A stretch of 64,000 bases of DNA from Butyrivibrio sp. CB08 (GCF_003625485.1 NZ_RAIR01000005.1:216569-280568), one strand, 5' to 3'. Counted from the stretch's first letter, positions 10,101-20,309 are shown. Notes: generated by a model not told the origin, from the letters alone. Numbers and translations are program-made.

Positions 10101-10155
10101 ACTTATAGTAGTTCTTGGAATCACACTTATCGTAAGAAAGAGAAAGAACGCGTAA
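7153..10155 (+). CDS. GH3 beta-glycosidase with reversed domains and two membrane anchors
   Basis: Probable extracytoplasmic exo-beta-glycosidase. The order is: membrane helix (about residues 9-32), GH3 C-domain first (EGIVLLKNDNQTLPL near residue 90, ending with a GYGLSYTTF motif), fibronectin-III-like domain (about 425-530), linker, then the GH3 N-terminal TIM-barrel domain (about 660-940) with KHFAVND, and a C-terminal helix ending RKRKNA. The likely nucleophile is D896 in AVESDY. Standard GH3 enzymes have the barrel first; the reversed order is known from Butyrivibrio and Ruminococcus beta-glucosidases. Positive residues at both ends suggest both termini face the cytosol, tethering the enzyme outside at two points. 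Codon bias resembles that of pflB. A second GH3 gene follows after 4 bases. Confidence 0.93.
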   Translation: MSTKKFTRIWTAIIAVVAVLAIVATVVLTGPLYTVMNMYFGKGDVVVRTNPEAANLDAEYYKAEHADAESLLAASQELAEKVEAEGIVLLKNDNQTLPLSASENKVSMFGRTSVDPIYTGAGSAATESSPVDYKTAMEANGFSINTDLYNFYANHEISTKSIKVSMQTGMGPMDVEYTGRGFISAMGAAMFTGDIIAEVPLEDYPESLESTYAQYGDAAIVVIGRVGGEGCDLPRDMSEFATTAADKNKTYLELDSREMDMLSYVKAQKDSGKIKKIVVVLNTANALEVDFLNDPAYGIDAAMWVSCIGDQGANAVAKALNGTVNPSGRTVDTYVKDLTKDPTFVNFDDIYYSNVDGTIGGYESGSFIEYEEGIYVGYRYYETAAAEAMDGNYAGFDYDSAVVYPFGYGLSYTTFDKTFEGTPTYNDGTYTFNVTVTNTGDVAGKDVVEIYAETPYTKGGIEKSKVVLAGFAKTSELAPGASETVTISFADEDLASYDYKNNKCYVLDAGTYGFYLSDNSHSWAEIDQADAGKYFSNELSGEVFGESNKRDSDMTAAVNQFDEVSAELTDTKTEGKALNFSRSDFAGTFPTAPTDADITAEDYIKTAIETVFDENTDTKTGNVEGSLVYTADMPVTGASNGLQLINVRGLSYDDPAWEQLLDELNMDDVANMLANAGYNTAEILNIGKPATLDYDGPMGWSTWVSASGSDAICIGFPAEELLAATWNVDIARELGEMVGEQGLYNGFNGWYAPAMNTHRNAFAGRNYEYYSEDGLLGGKIAAAEISGTMKYGVYTYIKHFAVNDKEDGRNGIATWLNEQALREIYLRPYEIAVKEAKADVNYYNENNQLVSNTINATTAIMSAYNRIGTVWAGGQYGLQTQILRNEWGFRGAVESDYFGGNAYMDPDLGLRAGNDLMLNTFADGNLSDKSSATGVAAMRRAAHNVLYMVANSNAMQGIVSGSTVSYKMAGWQKALLAGDIVAALIVVLGITLIVRKRKNA

Positions 10156-10159
10156 GCTT

Positions 10160-12576
<2,417 letters not shown>

Positions 12577-12577
<1 letters not shown>

Positions 12578-13140
12578 TGTCAGGTTTAGTAAATATATGG
12601 GACAGCTTTGAAAAAAGACATCCCGAAGCCGCAAAGTGGATAAGAGAAGGCGGGTTGTTTATCATCGTGTCCAACCTTATCACGGTGTTTAAGTATCTCA
12701 TGCTTCAGTTTCTGCCAGCTGCCTTCAAGGGCCTTCCAATGGTAGATTTTGGATGGCCGGGAAAAGAGATAACGCTCCTTGGAGAGACTTTTAAGTGGAA
12801 CATCCTGGGATATGATGTTAATCACGGCGGACTTCCATACTTTTGTGCATACATGGTGGCAATGGTCATAGGAGAGTGCATAAACTTCCCAATCCAGAGG
12901 AACTTTGTATTTAGAAGTAAAGGAAATATCTGGTATCAGATTATGTGGTATTTCCTGGCATTTGTACTTATTACCTGCATTGTTAATTCCATCAACTGTA
13001 TCTGGGTGGCTGTAGCAGGCAAGTTTGTTCCGGATTTCGTCTACAACATCGGAACAACAGTCTTAAACGGCGGAATAAGTATGCTGATATTCTTCTTTGT
13101 AAACAAAGTGATATTCCCGGAAAGTGAAATAACAGAATAA
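12577..13140 (+). CDS. GtrA-like membrane protein
   Basis: A 187-residue protein with four hydrophobic segments and the motif NFPIQRNFVFRSKGN, typical of the GtrA-like family (usually N-F-x-x-x-R-x-W-V-F). GtrA proteins are thought to help flip polyprenyl-linked sugars or otherwise serve surface-glycan synthesis. The start ATG overlaps the stop of the GH3 gene (12575-12579), with AAAGGAG upstream, so it is coupled to glycoside hydrolase expression. It contains an unusual hydrophilic insert between the first two helices (about residues 50-75). Its role in the operon is not evident. Confidence 0.78.
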
Positions 13141-13152
13141 TATATAGCAAGA

Positions 13153-13191
13153 CCCCCTCATGCCAGTGGTTTGACATGAGGGGGCCTTTTT
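13153..13191 (+). terminator. terminator of the GH3-GtrA operon
   Basis: CCCCCTCATG (13153-13162) pairs with CATGAGGGGG (13175-13184), a perfect 10-bp stem, followed by CC and five T residues. It sits between convergent genes. Confidence 0.9.
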
Positions 13192-13202
13192 GATTTATGG
13201 GT

Positions 13203-14783
13203 TTATTTTGAGGATGTAGTATCAAATAATCCAAGTGATTCCCAGTCGAACTTGTATGTTCCGTTGGCATCAAGCATTACTCCTGTGCGGGTATCATAAA
13301 TTCGTGAAACGCACCATGGGCCAGCTTCGGCTGGATTATATATCCATAGACCGTCGCGAACTTCCTTTTCATTGAAACTTTCGTTTGCGTAATCCTCAGA
13401 TACCATGTAGAAATACAGGAACATTACTTCATTGCCGTTTTCCTTGGAGGCGCTAAAGTGGTACAGCTCTCTACCAGTCTGTACATTGCCATCCTTATCA
13501 AGATATTCTGTCTCTTCGTTTTCAACCTTAAAGCCAGCTTTTTCGCAGATATCTGCCAGCTTCTTTAGTGTAGGAGTGGTTCTGAAGTCGTAGGTCTTGC
13601 TAAAAGGTCTTCCCTCATCACTGTACTGTACGTCTGCAGGAAGCTCTAAGTTCTCTTTGCCGTAAGTTTCAAGGCTTTCTTCCTCTGTCATCTCAAGAGC
13701 GAGGTTTCCTGGAACAGAGACTGGTGCACCGACCTTTTCGGTTCCTTCGGTCTGAACAGGCTCAAAAACTGAAGAAGCTTCTGTTACTTCTACTGAAGGC
13801 TCTTTTTCCTCGGCCTGAGCCCTTGTAGAAATGGCTGCTGTTAAACCGAGGGCTGCTACAGCTATGGCAATTGCTGCAATTGTTGACACTTTCTTATAGT
13901 TAATAAGATTTCTTACTCTCATTTTTACTTCCCTTCCTCTGAAGTTGTTCCCCGAGAAAGCCACAGACAGACCCCTGCTTGTAGCATCTCGTTCCAACGC
14001 GTGATTAACTATTGATTTGCAGTAATCCATCCTGATTTTGGATCCCATCTGTTCTACAACGGTTTCATCGCAGCGCATTTCAAGATCAGCGCATAATCTT
14101 GAAAAAGCTATCCAGACAAGGGGATTGAACCAATGAAGACACAACGTCAGAACCCCAACAATTCTTGTAATGTGATCCATGTATTTTATGTGAGTACGCT
14201 CGTGAAGGAGAATAAAAGACTCTTCTTTTTCCGATAATCCAGCCTGCATGTAGATTCTGGGGCGCAGTATTCCAAGCACAAAAGAAGTATCGATGGCGTC
14301 TGATACATAGTATCTTTTGCCGCGAACTCTTTTGGCTGATCTGAGCGCGTTAAGCAGGATGATGGTCTTGATGGCAAGGTATGATAGCATCAGTACCATG
14401 CCTGCAAGCCAGATAAGTGTCACCACCATCATTGGTGTGGCGGCGGAAAGACCTGTCAGATTGTCGGATGTAGCTGGTACTTGTGATATATCAGTAGGAG
14501 ATGGAAGGGGTCTTGCACCAAGTGCAGGAAGAACTGCATTGGCCATTTCGCCCATTTTACCATCTGTTTCGTGAGGCATTTTTACAACGTTCATCACGCT
14601 GAAAATAGAGCTGAGATTCAGCGGACAAATGAGCCTTATTCCGGGAACGAGCCAGAAAAGGACAGTTACTTTTTTAGGAAGCTTACTAAAGCACTTTCTC
14701 AGGATCAGAACTGCCAGGATAGCAATGCTTCCATAAAAACTCATTTGAAATATGTATTGAAAAATGTTTTCCATAAGTTTCAC
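13203..14783 (-). CDS. BlaR1/MecR1-type M56 metallopeptidase sensor
   Basis: A 526-residue membrane protein whose first 310 residues match the M56 sensor-protease part of BlaR1/MecR1: several helices, a zinc-binding HERTH motif (around residue 195) and CDETVVEQMG. Such proteins cleave or inactivate a BlaI-type repressor after sensing a signal. After the last helix (about 300-320) comes an acidic linker and a 200-residue domain that has no visible penicillin-binding motifs (no SxxK or KTG), so the signal is probably not a beta-lactam. It is 16 bases downstream of the BlaI-like gene in one operon. Confidence 0.88.
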   Translation of the reverse strand: MKLMENIFQYIFQMSFYGSIAILAVLILRKCFSKLPKKVTVLFWLVPGIRLICPLNLSSIFSVMNVVKMPHETDGKMGEMANAVLPALGARPLPSPTDISQVPATSDNLTGLSAATPMMVVTLIWLAGMVLMLSYLAIKTIILLNALRSAKRVRGKRYYVSDAIDTSFVLGILRPRIYMQAGLSEKEESFILLHERTHIKYMDHITRIVGVLTLCLHWFNPLVWIAFSRLCADLEMRCDETVVEQMGSKIRMDYCKSIVNHALERDATSRGLSVAFSGNNFRGREVKMRVRNLINYKKVSTIAAIAIAVAALGLTAAISTRAQAEEKEPSVEVTEASSVFEPVQTEGTEKVGAPVSVPGNLALEMTEEESLETYGKENLELPADVQYSDEGRPFSKTYDFRTTPTLKKLADICEKAGFKVENEETEYLDKDGNVQTGRELYHFSASKENGNEVMFLYFYMVSEDYANESFNEKEVRDGLWIYNPAEAGPWCVSRIYDTRTGVMLDANGTYKFDWESLGLFDTTSSK

Positions 14784-14799
14784 CTTTTTTGATCAGGGT

Positions 14800-15171
14800 T
14801 TATTTTTTGTCGTCAGACATGTGGTTCTCAATAAGGCTGATAAGCTCGTTTGCGTCTTCTTTGCTGAGTTTGCCATTGCCTAAAAATGCGTTGACAAAAG
14901 CAGGAAGAGAGCCGCCAAAGCCTCTTTTTACCACGTGTTCACTCTCATGAGACTGTATGTCCTGTCTTGGTACGATAACGGATACAATGGAATCTACGTT
15001 CTGAACAATGTTCTTTTCGCAAACTTTCTTTAGCATGGTATATGTGGTGGATTTTTTCCATGATAATCCGCTTTCGCACAGTTTCACCAGTTTCCCGGAT
15101 TCGATAGGAGCATTGTCCCATATGATATTCATTAACTTATATTCGCTCTCACTAAGCAGAAGGTCATCCAT
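14800..15171 (-). CDS. BlaI/MecI/CopY-family repressor
   Basis: A 123-residue winged-helix repressor. It begins with LSESEYKLMNIIWDNAPI and contains the recognition-helix region WKKSTTYTMLKKVCEK, both typical of BlaI (KTVQTLL-type segment). It probably dimerises through its C-terminal half and is cleaved by the BlaR1-like protease encoded next. The ribosome site AAAGGAG lies 14 bases before the ATG, an unusually long gap, and no closer in-frame start exists. Two operator dyads overlap its own promoter, implying autorepression. Confidence 0.92.
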   Translation of the reverse strand: MDDLLLSESEYKLMNIIWDNAPIESGKLVKLCESGLSWKKSTTYTMLKKVCEKNIVQNVDSIVSVIVPRQDIQSHESEHVVKRGFGGSLPAFVNAFLGNGKLSKEDANELISLIENHMSDDKK

Positions 15172-15206
15172 AATGTACTTTTAAACTCCTTTCGGGATGG
15201 AAATAA

Positions 15207-15252
15207 TTGGTTTATAGCTATAGACCAATTTTAGTCTATAACCATAGACCAA
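15207..15252. promoter_or_regulatory. two tandem BlaI operator dyads
   Basis: Two 22-bp inverted repeats lie at 15207-15228 and 15231-15252, centres 24 bp apart. Each has outer TTRG/CCAA ends; the second has GTCTAT and ATAGAC half-sites (15234-15239 and 15244-15249), the first has GGTTTATAG facing CTATAGACC. BlaI-type repressors bind such tandem dyads as dimers. The sites cover the -10 of the repressor promoter. Confidence 0.82.
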
Positions 15253-15261
15253 CAATGTCAA
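15233..15261 (-). promoter_or_regulatory. promoter of the blaI-blaR1 operon
   Basis: On the minus strand a perfect -35 TTGACA lies at 15261-15256, followed after 17 bases by TAGACT at 15238-15233. The -10 falls inside the second operator dyad, so a bound repressor would block it. Confidence 0.72.
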
Positions 15262-15380
15262 CACATTTTATCAATTTTTTTGATAATTAAGTGCAAAATG
15301 AGCAATAATGCGTGTTTTCGGTGGTCTGTTTTTTCTTTTTCCTGTATTCTAGAGTAAGTAAATTAAGGGAGGAACAGCGT

Positions 15381-16169
15381 ATGATAATCCAGGATATTGA
15401 TAACGGACAGGCATTTGACTGGGGCAAGACATCTAAAGACTATGCAAAGTTCAGGGATATTTACCCACAGGAGTTTTATGATTACATACTAGGTCTTGGC
15501 CTTTGCAAGGACGGTCAGAAGGTCCTTGATATCGGTACTGGAGCCGGAGTACTCCCAAGAAATATGTACAAATATGGCGCAAAGTGGACTGGAACGGATA
15601 TCGCTGATAATCAGATACAGCAGGCAAAAGAGCTTTCGGCGGAAGCGGGGATGGATATTGAGTTCTTTACATCTAAGGCAGAAGAAGTCTCTTTTCCCGA
15701 TGACACATTTGACGTTATCACGGCGTGCCAGTGTATATGGTACTTTGACCATGATATCACTTCGAGGAGCTTTGCAAGGATGCTTAAGGCTGGTGGAAAG
15801 TTCCTGATCCTCTACATGGGATGGCTTCCGTATGAGGATAAGATCGCTGGAAGGAGCGAGGAGATCATCTTAAAGTACAATCCCAACTGGACAGCCTATG
15901 GAGACACGGTGCACCCTGTGTGGGTTCCAGATCAGTACCTGGAAACCTTTGAGCTGCTTTCGCAGGAACAGTTCAGAGTTGAGATTCCATTTACCAGAGA
16001 GGGATGGCACGGAAGAATGCGCGCCAGCAGAGGCGTTGGGGCTTCCATGTCTCCTACAGAACTGGCAGCATGGGATAAAGAGCACATTGAGATGCTTGAA
16101 AATGAAGCGCCAGAGAGATTTATGCTGAAGCACTATGTTTCTATTGCGCAGTTACAGGTGAAGAAGTAA
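15381..16169 (+). CDS. class I SAM-dependent methyltransferase
   Basis: A 262-residue Rossmann-fold methyltransferase. Motif I is VLDIGTGAGVLPRNM (about residues 51-65), followed by the acidic TGTDIADNQI and the motif IV region FDVITACQCIWYFDH. Homologues act on small molecules or quinones; the substrate is not evident. The frame is open from 15312, but the ATG at 15381 is chosen because GGGAGG at 15368-15373 is correctly spaced and the upstream residues are low-complexity. A GNAT gene follows after 23 bases, probably in the same operon. Confidence 0.85.
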   Translation: MIIQDIDNGQAFDWGKTSKDYAKFRDIYPQEFYDYILGLGLCKDGQKVLDIGTGAGVLPRNMYKYGAKWTGTDIADNQIQQAKELSAEAGMDIEFFTSKAEEVSFPDDTFDVITACQCIWYFDHDITSRSFARMLKAGGKFLILYMGWLPYEDKIAGRSEEIILKYNPNWTAYGDTVHPVWVPDQYLETFELLSQEQFRVEIPFTREGWHGRMRASRGVGASMSPTELAAWDKEHIEMLENEAPERFMLKHYVSIAQLQVKK

Positions 16170-16192
16170 ACAGATAGCTGGAGGATGGGGAA

Positions 16193-16693
16193 ATGGAGCT
16201 TAGAAAACTTAACAAAGAGGACATAGAGGCAGAATGGGCCTACACCACAGCTCTTCCTGAGGATGAGAATGGCCTTACAAATCCCTATCATGGGGTTTCA
16301 CTGGAGGAGTACAAAGAGAAGGTGTTTCCCGCTCTGATGTCATACGAGCATCCTGTGGACATGCCCGACTGGTTCGTTCCGGAGACCTACTATTATCTGT
16401 GGGATGGGGATAAGCTGGTTGGCGAATTCAGGATCAGACACTACCTGACCGAGGCCCTCAGGAATGGATCAGGGCATATCGGATACAGCATAGCTAAGGA
16501 GTATCGCGGAAAGGGATATGGAACGGCTGGTTTAAAGCTCACTATTCCCATTGCAAAAGAGATCGTTCCGGAAGATGAGATATATCTTCGTGTGAACAAA
16601 GATAACATTGCGTCTCAAAAGGTTATGCTCAATAATGGTGCTTATAGGGCAGGAGAAGATGAGGGGCACTATTTCATGAGAATTGCTAAGTGA
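16193..16693 (+). CDS. GNAT-family N-acetyltransferase
   Basis: A 166-residue acetyltransferase. The acetyl-CoA loop is seen in GYSIAKEYRGKGYGTAGL (Q/RxxGxG/A pattern) and the C-terminal part in NKDNIASQKVMLNNGAY. The sequence resembles GNATs related to aminoglycoside or ribosomal-protein acetylases, but the acceptor cannot be named. It follows the methyltransferase gene closely and precedes a lipoprotein gene by 46 bases. Confidence 0.85.
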   Translation: MELRKLNKEDIEAEWAYTTALPEDENGLTNPYHGVSLEEYKEKVFPALMSYEHPVDMPDWFVPETYYYLWDGDKLVGEFRIRHYLTEALRNGSGHIGYSIAKEYRGKGYGTAGLKLTIPIAKEIVPEDEIYLRVNKDNIASQKVMLNNGAYRAGEDEGHYFMRIAK

Positions 16694-16739
16694 ATGGTTC
16701 GCTTAAAAAGATAGAGACAGAACAAATTTAGGGGAAAGT

Positions 16740-18053
16740 ATGAAAAAGAGGACGTTGCGATTTGTAATGAGTGTGGCATTAGCTTCCACTCTGCTTTTGG
16801 GAGGATGTGCGAAGGAGAAAGAAGTGCCAGTGGAAACACCAGAGGAAAACACAGAAATGATCGAACCTGAGACAGAAGAGGTACAGGAAGAAATTGAAAC
16901 CTGGAAAACGCCAATAGAGGGACTTCCAGATGATTTTATCCTTGGAATGGATGCATCTTCACTTCTTGTTGAAGAAAAGAGCGGAGTAAAGTTCTTTAAC
17001 GAGGACGGGCAGGAGCAGGACGCCCTTAAAACCTTTGCAGACGCCGGGATCAACTATATAAGGCTTCGTGTGTGGAATGATCCTTATGACGAGAATGGTA
17101 ATGGCTATGGCGGTGGCAACAATGACCTTGATACTGCAATAGAACTGGGTAAAAGAGCTACTGACTACGGAATGAAGGTCAGCATAGACTTCCATTATTC
17201 TGACTTTTGGGCAGATCCCAAGCGCCAGCATGCACCTAAGGCGTGGGAAGGTATGAGCCTAGAGGAAAAGAGCGACGCTCTTTACGACTATACGAAAGAG
17301 AGTCTCTCAAAGCTCTTGGACGCCGGTGTTGACGTTGGAATGGTTCAGATAGGCAATGAGATAAATTACGGGATGTCTGGCGAGACCAAGTTAGATAATG
17401 TCATTTCACTCCTTAAAGCCGGCAGCATGGCGGTCCGGGAAGTTTCTGCAGATTATGGAAAAGAGATTTCGATAGTAGTTCACTATACAAGAATAATGGA
17501 CAAGGCTGATGTGCTCACCCTTGTGTCTAAGCTTGTGGAGAATGATCTTGATTTTGACATGATCGGAATGTCCTACTATCCATTTTGGGACGGTGGAATG
17601 GACAATATGAGCAGAGTTCTGGAACTTATTCAGGAACGTTATGGCAAGAAGGTTTTCCTTGCAGAAACCTCATATGCATATACCACCAAGGACGGAGATG
17701 GCTCTGGCAACAGCTTTGGTGCTGGCGATAAAGTAGATGGATACGATGTATCTGTTGAAGGTCAGGCCAGCATCATCCATGATATTTGTGAGCAGGTTAA
17801 TTACGTTGGCGGTCTTGGTGTCTTTTATTGGGAAGGAGCCTGGATACCAGTAGGGCCTGCAACTGCTGATAACTCAGCTATTTGGGAACAGTATGGCAGT
17901 GGCTGGGCAAGTAGCTATGCCTCAGACTATGACCCGGAGGATGCAGGTCTTTATTATGGCGGCTGTTCATGGGATAATCAGGCGTTCTTTGATTTTGACG
18001 GACATCCACTGGAGTCGTTAAAGGTCTTTGCATATATGAGAAAGGGCAATTGA
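16740..18053 (+). CDS. GH53 endo-beta-1,4-galactanase lipoprotein
   Basis: Secreted, lipid-anchored arabinogalactan endo-1,4-beta-galactanase. A 22-residue signal ends at the lipobox LLGGC (C23); an acidic linker to about residue 58 follows. The GH53 barrel then shows ILGMDASSL, YIRLRVWNDP, and the two catalytic glutamates: E207 (acid/base) in QIGNEIN and E309 (nucleophile) in FLAETSYAYT. The length and motif order fit the family. It would cut the galactan side chains of pectin at the cell surface. The ribosome site AGGGGAAAG lies at 16730-16738. A carbamoyltransferase-like gene begins 3 bases after its stop, an unexpected operon partner. Confidence 0.94.
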   Translation: MKKRTLRFVMSVALASTLLLGGCAKEKEVPVETPEENTEMIEPETEEVQEEIETWKTPIEGLPDDFILGMDASSLLVEEKSGVKFFNEDGQEQDALKTFADAGINYIRLRVWNDPYDENGNGYGGGNNDLDTAIELGKRATDYGMKVSIDFHYSDFWADPKRQHAPKAWEGMSLEEKSDALYDYTKESLSKLLDAGVDVGMVQIGNEINYGMSGETKLDNVISLLKAGSMAVREVSADYGKEISIVVHYTRIMDKADVLTLVSKLVENDLDFDMIGMSYYPFWDGGMDNMSRVLELIQERYGKKVFLAETSYAYTTKDGDGSGNSFGAGDKVDGYDVSVEGQASIIHDICEQVNYVGGLGVFYWEGAWIPVGPATADNSAIWEQYGSGWASSYASDYDPEDAGLYYGGCSWDNQAFFDFDGHPLESLKVFAYMRKGN

Positions 18054-18056
18054 GTA

Positions 18057-18890
18057 ATGGGATCATTCATCAGACTGACGGACTTTAATAAAGATGAGCT
18101 ATTAGAAATCTTTGAGATAGCTGACAATATAGAGAAATACGACGGTTTTCTTAAAGGGAAGACTGTAGTGATGTTTTTTCCTGCAAGCAGCATAAGAACC
18201 AGAGTCTCTTTTGAAAAGGGAATCTATCTTCTCGGTGGTCAGACTAATCTTTTTGACCCATCTACCCTTGATAAGAAGGAAGAAATCAAGGATGTCTGCG
18301 GTTATCTCCAGAACTGGGCAGATGCTGTTGTGGTGCGCTATAAGGACATAAACATGCTTGATAAAATGGCCAGTTCCATGGATGTTCCGGTGATAAATGC
18401 CATGACTGATGACAATCACCCCTGTGAAATGATGTCGGATCTATACGCACTTTCCAAGTTTAGGCCTGATTTTCTGAATGATGAGTACTTATTTGTGGGA
18501 GCAATAGGGAATATTGCAAAGGCGTGGAAGGAAGCGGCAGATACTTTTGGATTTTCTCTTTCTCAGTGCTGCCCTGATAAGTACAAGGTTCCTGGTGTTA
18601 AGTATTACGCGGATCTGAAGGAAGCTGTCACGGGAAAAGATATAATCTGCACCGATTCTATTCCAAAAGAGTTCCTGGGTGATTTTAAAGACTATCAGAT
18701 CACAAAAGATGTTATGGATAAGGCAAACAAAGGGGCAGTTCTTAATCCCTGTCCACCATTTTACCGCGGCGAAGAGGTATCTGCAGATGTGATCGATTCG
18801 GATTACTTTGTGGGATATGACTTTAAAAAGAGTCTGCTAAATGTTCAGCAGGCGATAATAATTTACAGCATGAGGAGAGCAAAATTATAA
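18057..18890 (+). CDS. carbamoyltransferase-family protein, deviant OTC-like
   Basis: A 277-residue protein of the ornithine/aspartate carbamoyltransferase fold, shorter than normal OTC (about 310-330). The carbamoyl-phosphate motif STRTR appears as SIRTR within FFPASSIRTRVSFEKG. The HPxQ motif is HPCE (glutamate for glutamine), the HCLP loop is replaced by NPCPP, and no SMG ornithine loop is seen. These changes suggest another amine or acid acceptor, or loss of activity. It starts 3 bases after the galactanase stop and has no argininosuccinate or arginine-deiminase genes nearby. A terminator follows. Confidence 0.75.
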   Translation: MGSFIRLTDFNKDELLEIFEIADNIEKYDGFLKGKTVVMFFPASSIRTRVSFEKGIYLLGGQTNLFDPSTLDKKEEIKDVCGYLQNWADAVVVRYKDINMLDKMASSMDVPVINAMTDDNHPCEMMSDLYALSKFRPDFLNDEYLFVGAIGNIAKAWKEAADTFGFSLSQCCPDKYKVPGVKYYADLKEAVTGKDIICTDSIPKEFLGDFKDYQITKDVMDKANKGAVLNPCPPFYRGEEVSADVIDSDYFVGYDFKKSLLNVQQAIIIYSMRRAKL

Positions 18891-18898
18891 TGAAGTGA

Positions 18899-18937
18899 AA
18901 AACAGACCTTTATCCGTGTAAAGATAGGGTCTGTTTT
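18899..18937 (+). terminator. terminator with ATCCGTGTA loop, copy A
   Basis: AAAACAGACC (18899-18908) pairs perfectly with GGTCTGTTTT (18928-18937); the T-rich tail continues to 18944. The loop includes TTTATCCGTGTAAAGATAG, with an inner TATC/GATA pairing. The same loop core recurs at 29575-29615 and 35546-35583. Confidence 0.88.
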
Positions 18938-18975
18938 ATTTTTCTTATATCCTATTATCCAGGAGGAGTAAGAAT

Positions 18976-19635
18976 ATGAACAGGAAACTGATTAACTGGA
19001 TTGGACTTACAGGACTTGCTGCACTAATATCTTATGCAGCAGCCGCATACTTTTGCAGAGGAGCTTTTCCGGGGTATAACTGGATGGAGTCTGCAGTAAG
19101 CGATCTTTCGGCAGAGACGGCGCCTTCAAGACAGCTTTGGGATAGACTTTCCGCTGTTTATTCGGCTGGAAGTGTGGTATGTGCCACATGCGTGGCAATA
19201 TATGTTTCGGATAAAAAGATTTCAACCAAATTGTTCCGTGTAGGAATATATTTATTTACTCTTATGAATTGGATATCAAAGATCGGATATTCTATGTTTT
19301 CACTTGATGATGCAGGTAAAGACATTTCTTCATTTCAGGAAGTAATGCACATGATAGTTACCGTATTTGTTGTAGGTTTTTCAATAGTATCACTTCTTCT
19401 GCTGATCATAGCAGGCTTCAGGAATAAAGAAGTAAGAGGTGTCGGAATCTGGGCAGCTATATTTTTTGCCATGATGCTGATGGGCCCCATTGGTATGCAG
19501 GCACTTCCACCACAGTACTTTGGTATAGCTGAAAGATGCAGCATATATGCTACGATAGGATTTAATGCTATTCTAGGAATATATCTTTTTAACGGATTTG
19601 ATACTAAAGGGAAGGAAATAGCAGCTAATGTATAA
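18976..19635 (+). CDS. DUF998 membrane protein
   Basis: A 219-residue integral membrane protein with six hydrophobic segments. The start region (Ile-Gly-Leu, then FPGYNWMESAVSDLSAE) is characteristic of DUF998, whose hallmark is an N/SxxxxxxSDL motif after the first helix. The function of the family is unknown. Ribosome site AGGAGG at 18960-18965. Its end overlaps the start of the HAD phosphatase gene by 8 bases, so the two are coupled. Confidence 0.85.
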   Translation: MNRKLINWIGLTGLAALISYAAAAYFCRGAFPGYNWMESAVSDLSAETAPSRQLWDRLSAVYSAGSVVCATCVAIYVSDKKISTKLFRVGIYLFTLMNWISKIGYSMFSLDDAGKDISSFQEVMHMIVTVFVVGFSIVSLLLLIIAGFRNKEVRGVGIWAAIFFAMMLMGPIGMQALPPQYFGIAERCSIYATIGFNAILGIYLFNGFDTKGKEIAANV

Positions 19636-20278
19636 GAACATAATGTTTGATCTGGATGGAACAGTAACGGATTCAGGAAGGGCAATAATGTCCTCTGTTG
19701 AATACGCTCTTTCACATTTTGGGCTCACGGATCAGCCCATAGAAAAGCTTCATACTTTTATAGGACCATCGCTGTTTGACTCTTTTGAGAGAGAGTACAA
19801 CATGTCTGAAGATGACTGTAATAAGGCTGTAAGTCTGTATAGAAGCATATATGAAAAAGAGCGAATGTATGACGTTGATATATATGACGGAATTCCTGGG
19901 CTGTTGGATGAGTTAAAAAAGAGCGGACATACAGTACTTCTCATAACCAGTAAACCACTGGTGTTTTCGGAGAAAATCCTGGAAAAGATCGGTCTGGCAA
20001 AGTATTTTGACCATATGGTAGGGCCAGATCTGTCAGATCATAGTTCTGATAAAAAGAGACTTATAGAAAAAGCTGTAGATGAATTCGGACTTAAAAAGAA
20101 TGAATGCGTAATGATAGGCGATACCAGATATGACATCATAGGAGCGGTTGAGGCCGGTGTAGACAGTATAGCTGTAACTTATGGATATGGCAAAAATGAG
20201 GAGATGAAAGAAGCTGGTGCTACATATATGGCAGATTCTGTGCAAGAAGTTGCCGGAATCTTAAGCGTGAGCATCTGA
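19628..20278 (+). CDS. HAD hydrolase, phosphoglycolate phosphatase-like
   Basis: A 216-residue HAD phosphatase. Motif I is FDLDGTVTDSG (nucleophile D8, D10), motif II LLITSK, and motifs III/IV K...MIGDTRYDIIGAVEAG. The cap between motifs I and II is alpha-helical, as in phosphoglycolate phosphatases and pyrophosphatase PpaX. The substrate is not defined by sequence. The gene overlaps the DUF998 gene and lies 31 bases before a GNAT gene. Confidence 0.88.
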   Translation: MYKNIMFDLDGTVTDSGRAIMSSVEYALSHFGLTDQPIEKLHTFIGPSLFDSFEREYNMSEDDCNKAVSLYRSIYEKERMYDVDIYDGIPGLLDELKKSGHTVLLITSKPLVFSEKILEKIGLAKYFDHMVGPDLSDHSSDKKRLIEKAVDEFGLKKNECVMIGDTRYDIIGAVEAGVDSIAVTYGYGKNEEMKEAGATYMADSVQEVAGILSVSI

Positions 20279-20309
20279 TAGAAGCGTTTAAAGTGAGGGA
20301 AGGATTGAT

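Noticed and set aside
13203..14783. The BlaR1-like protein as a beta-lactam receptor
   Set aside because: The C-terminal domain shows no SxxK or KTG motifs and no beta-lactamase gene is nearby.
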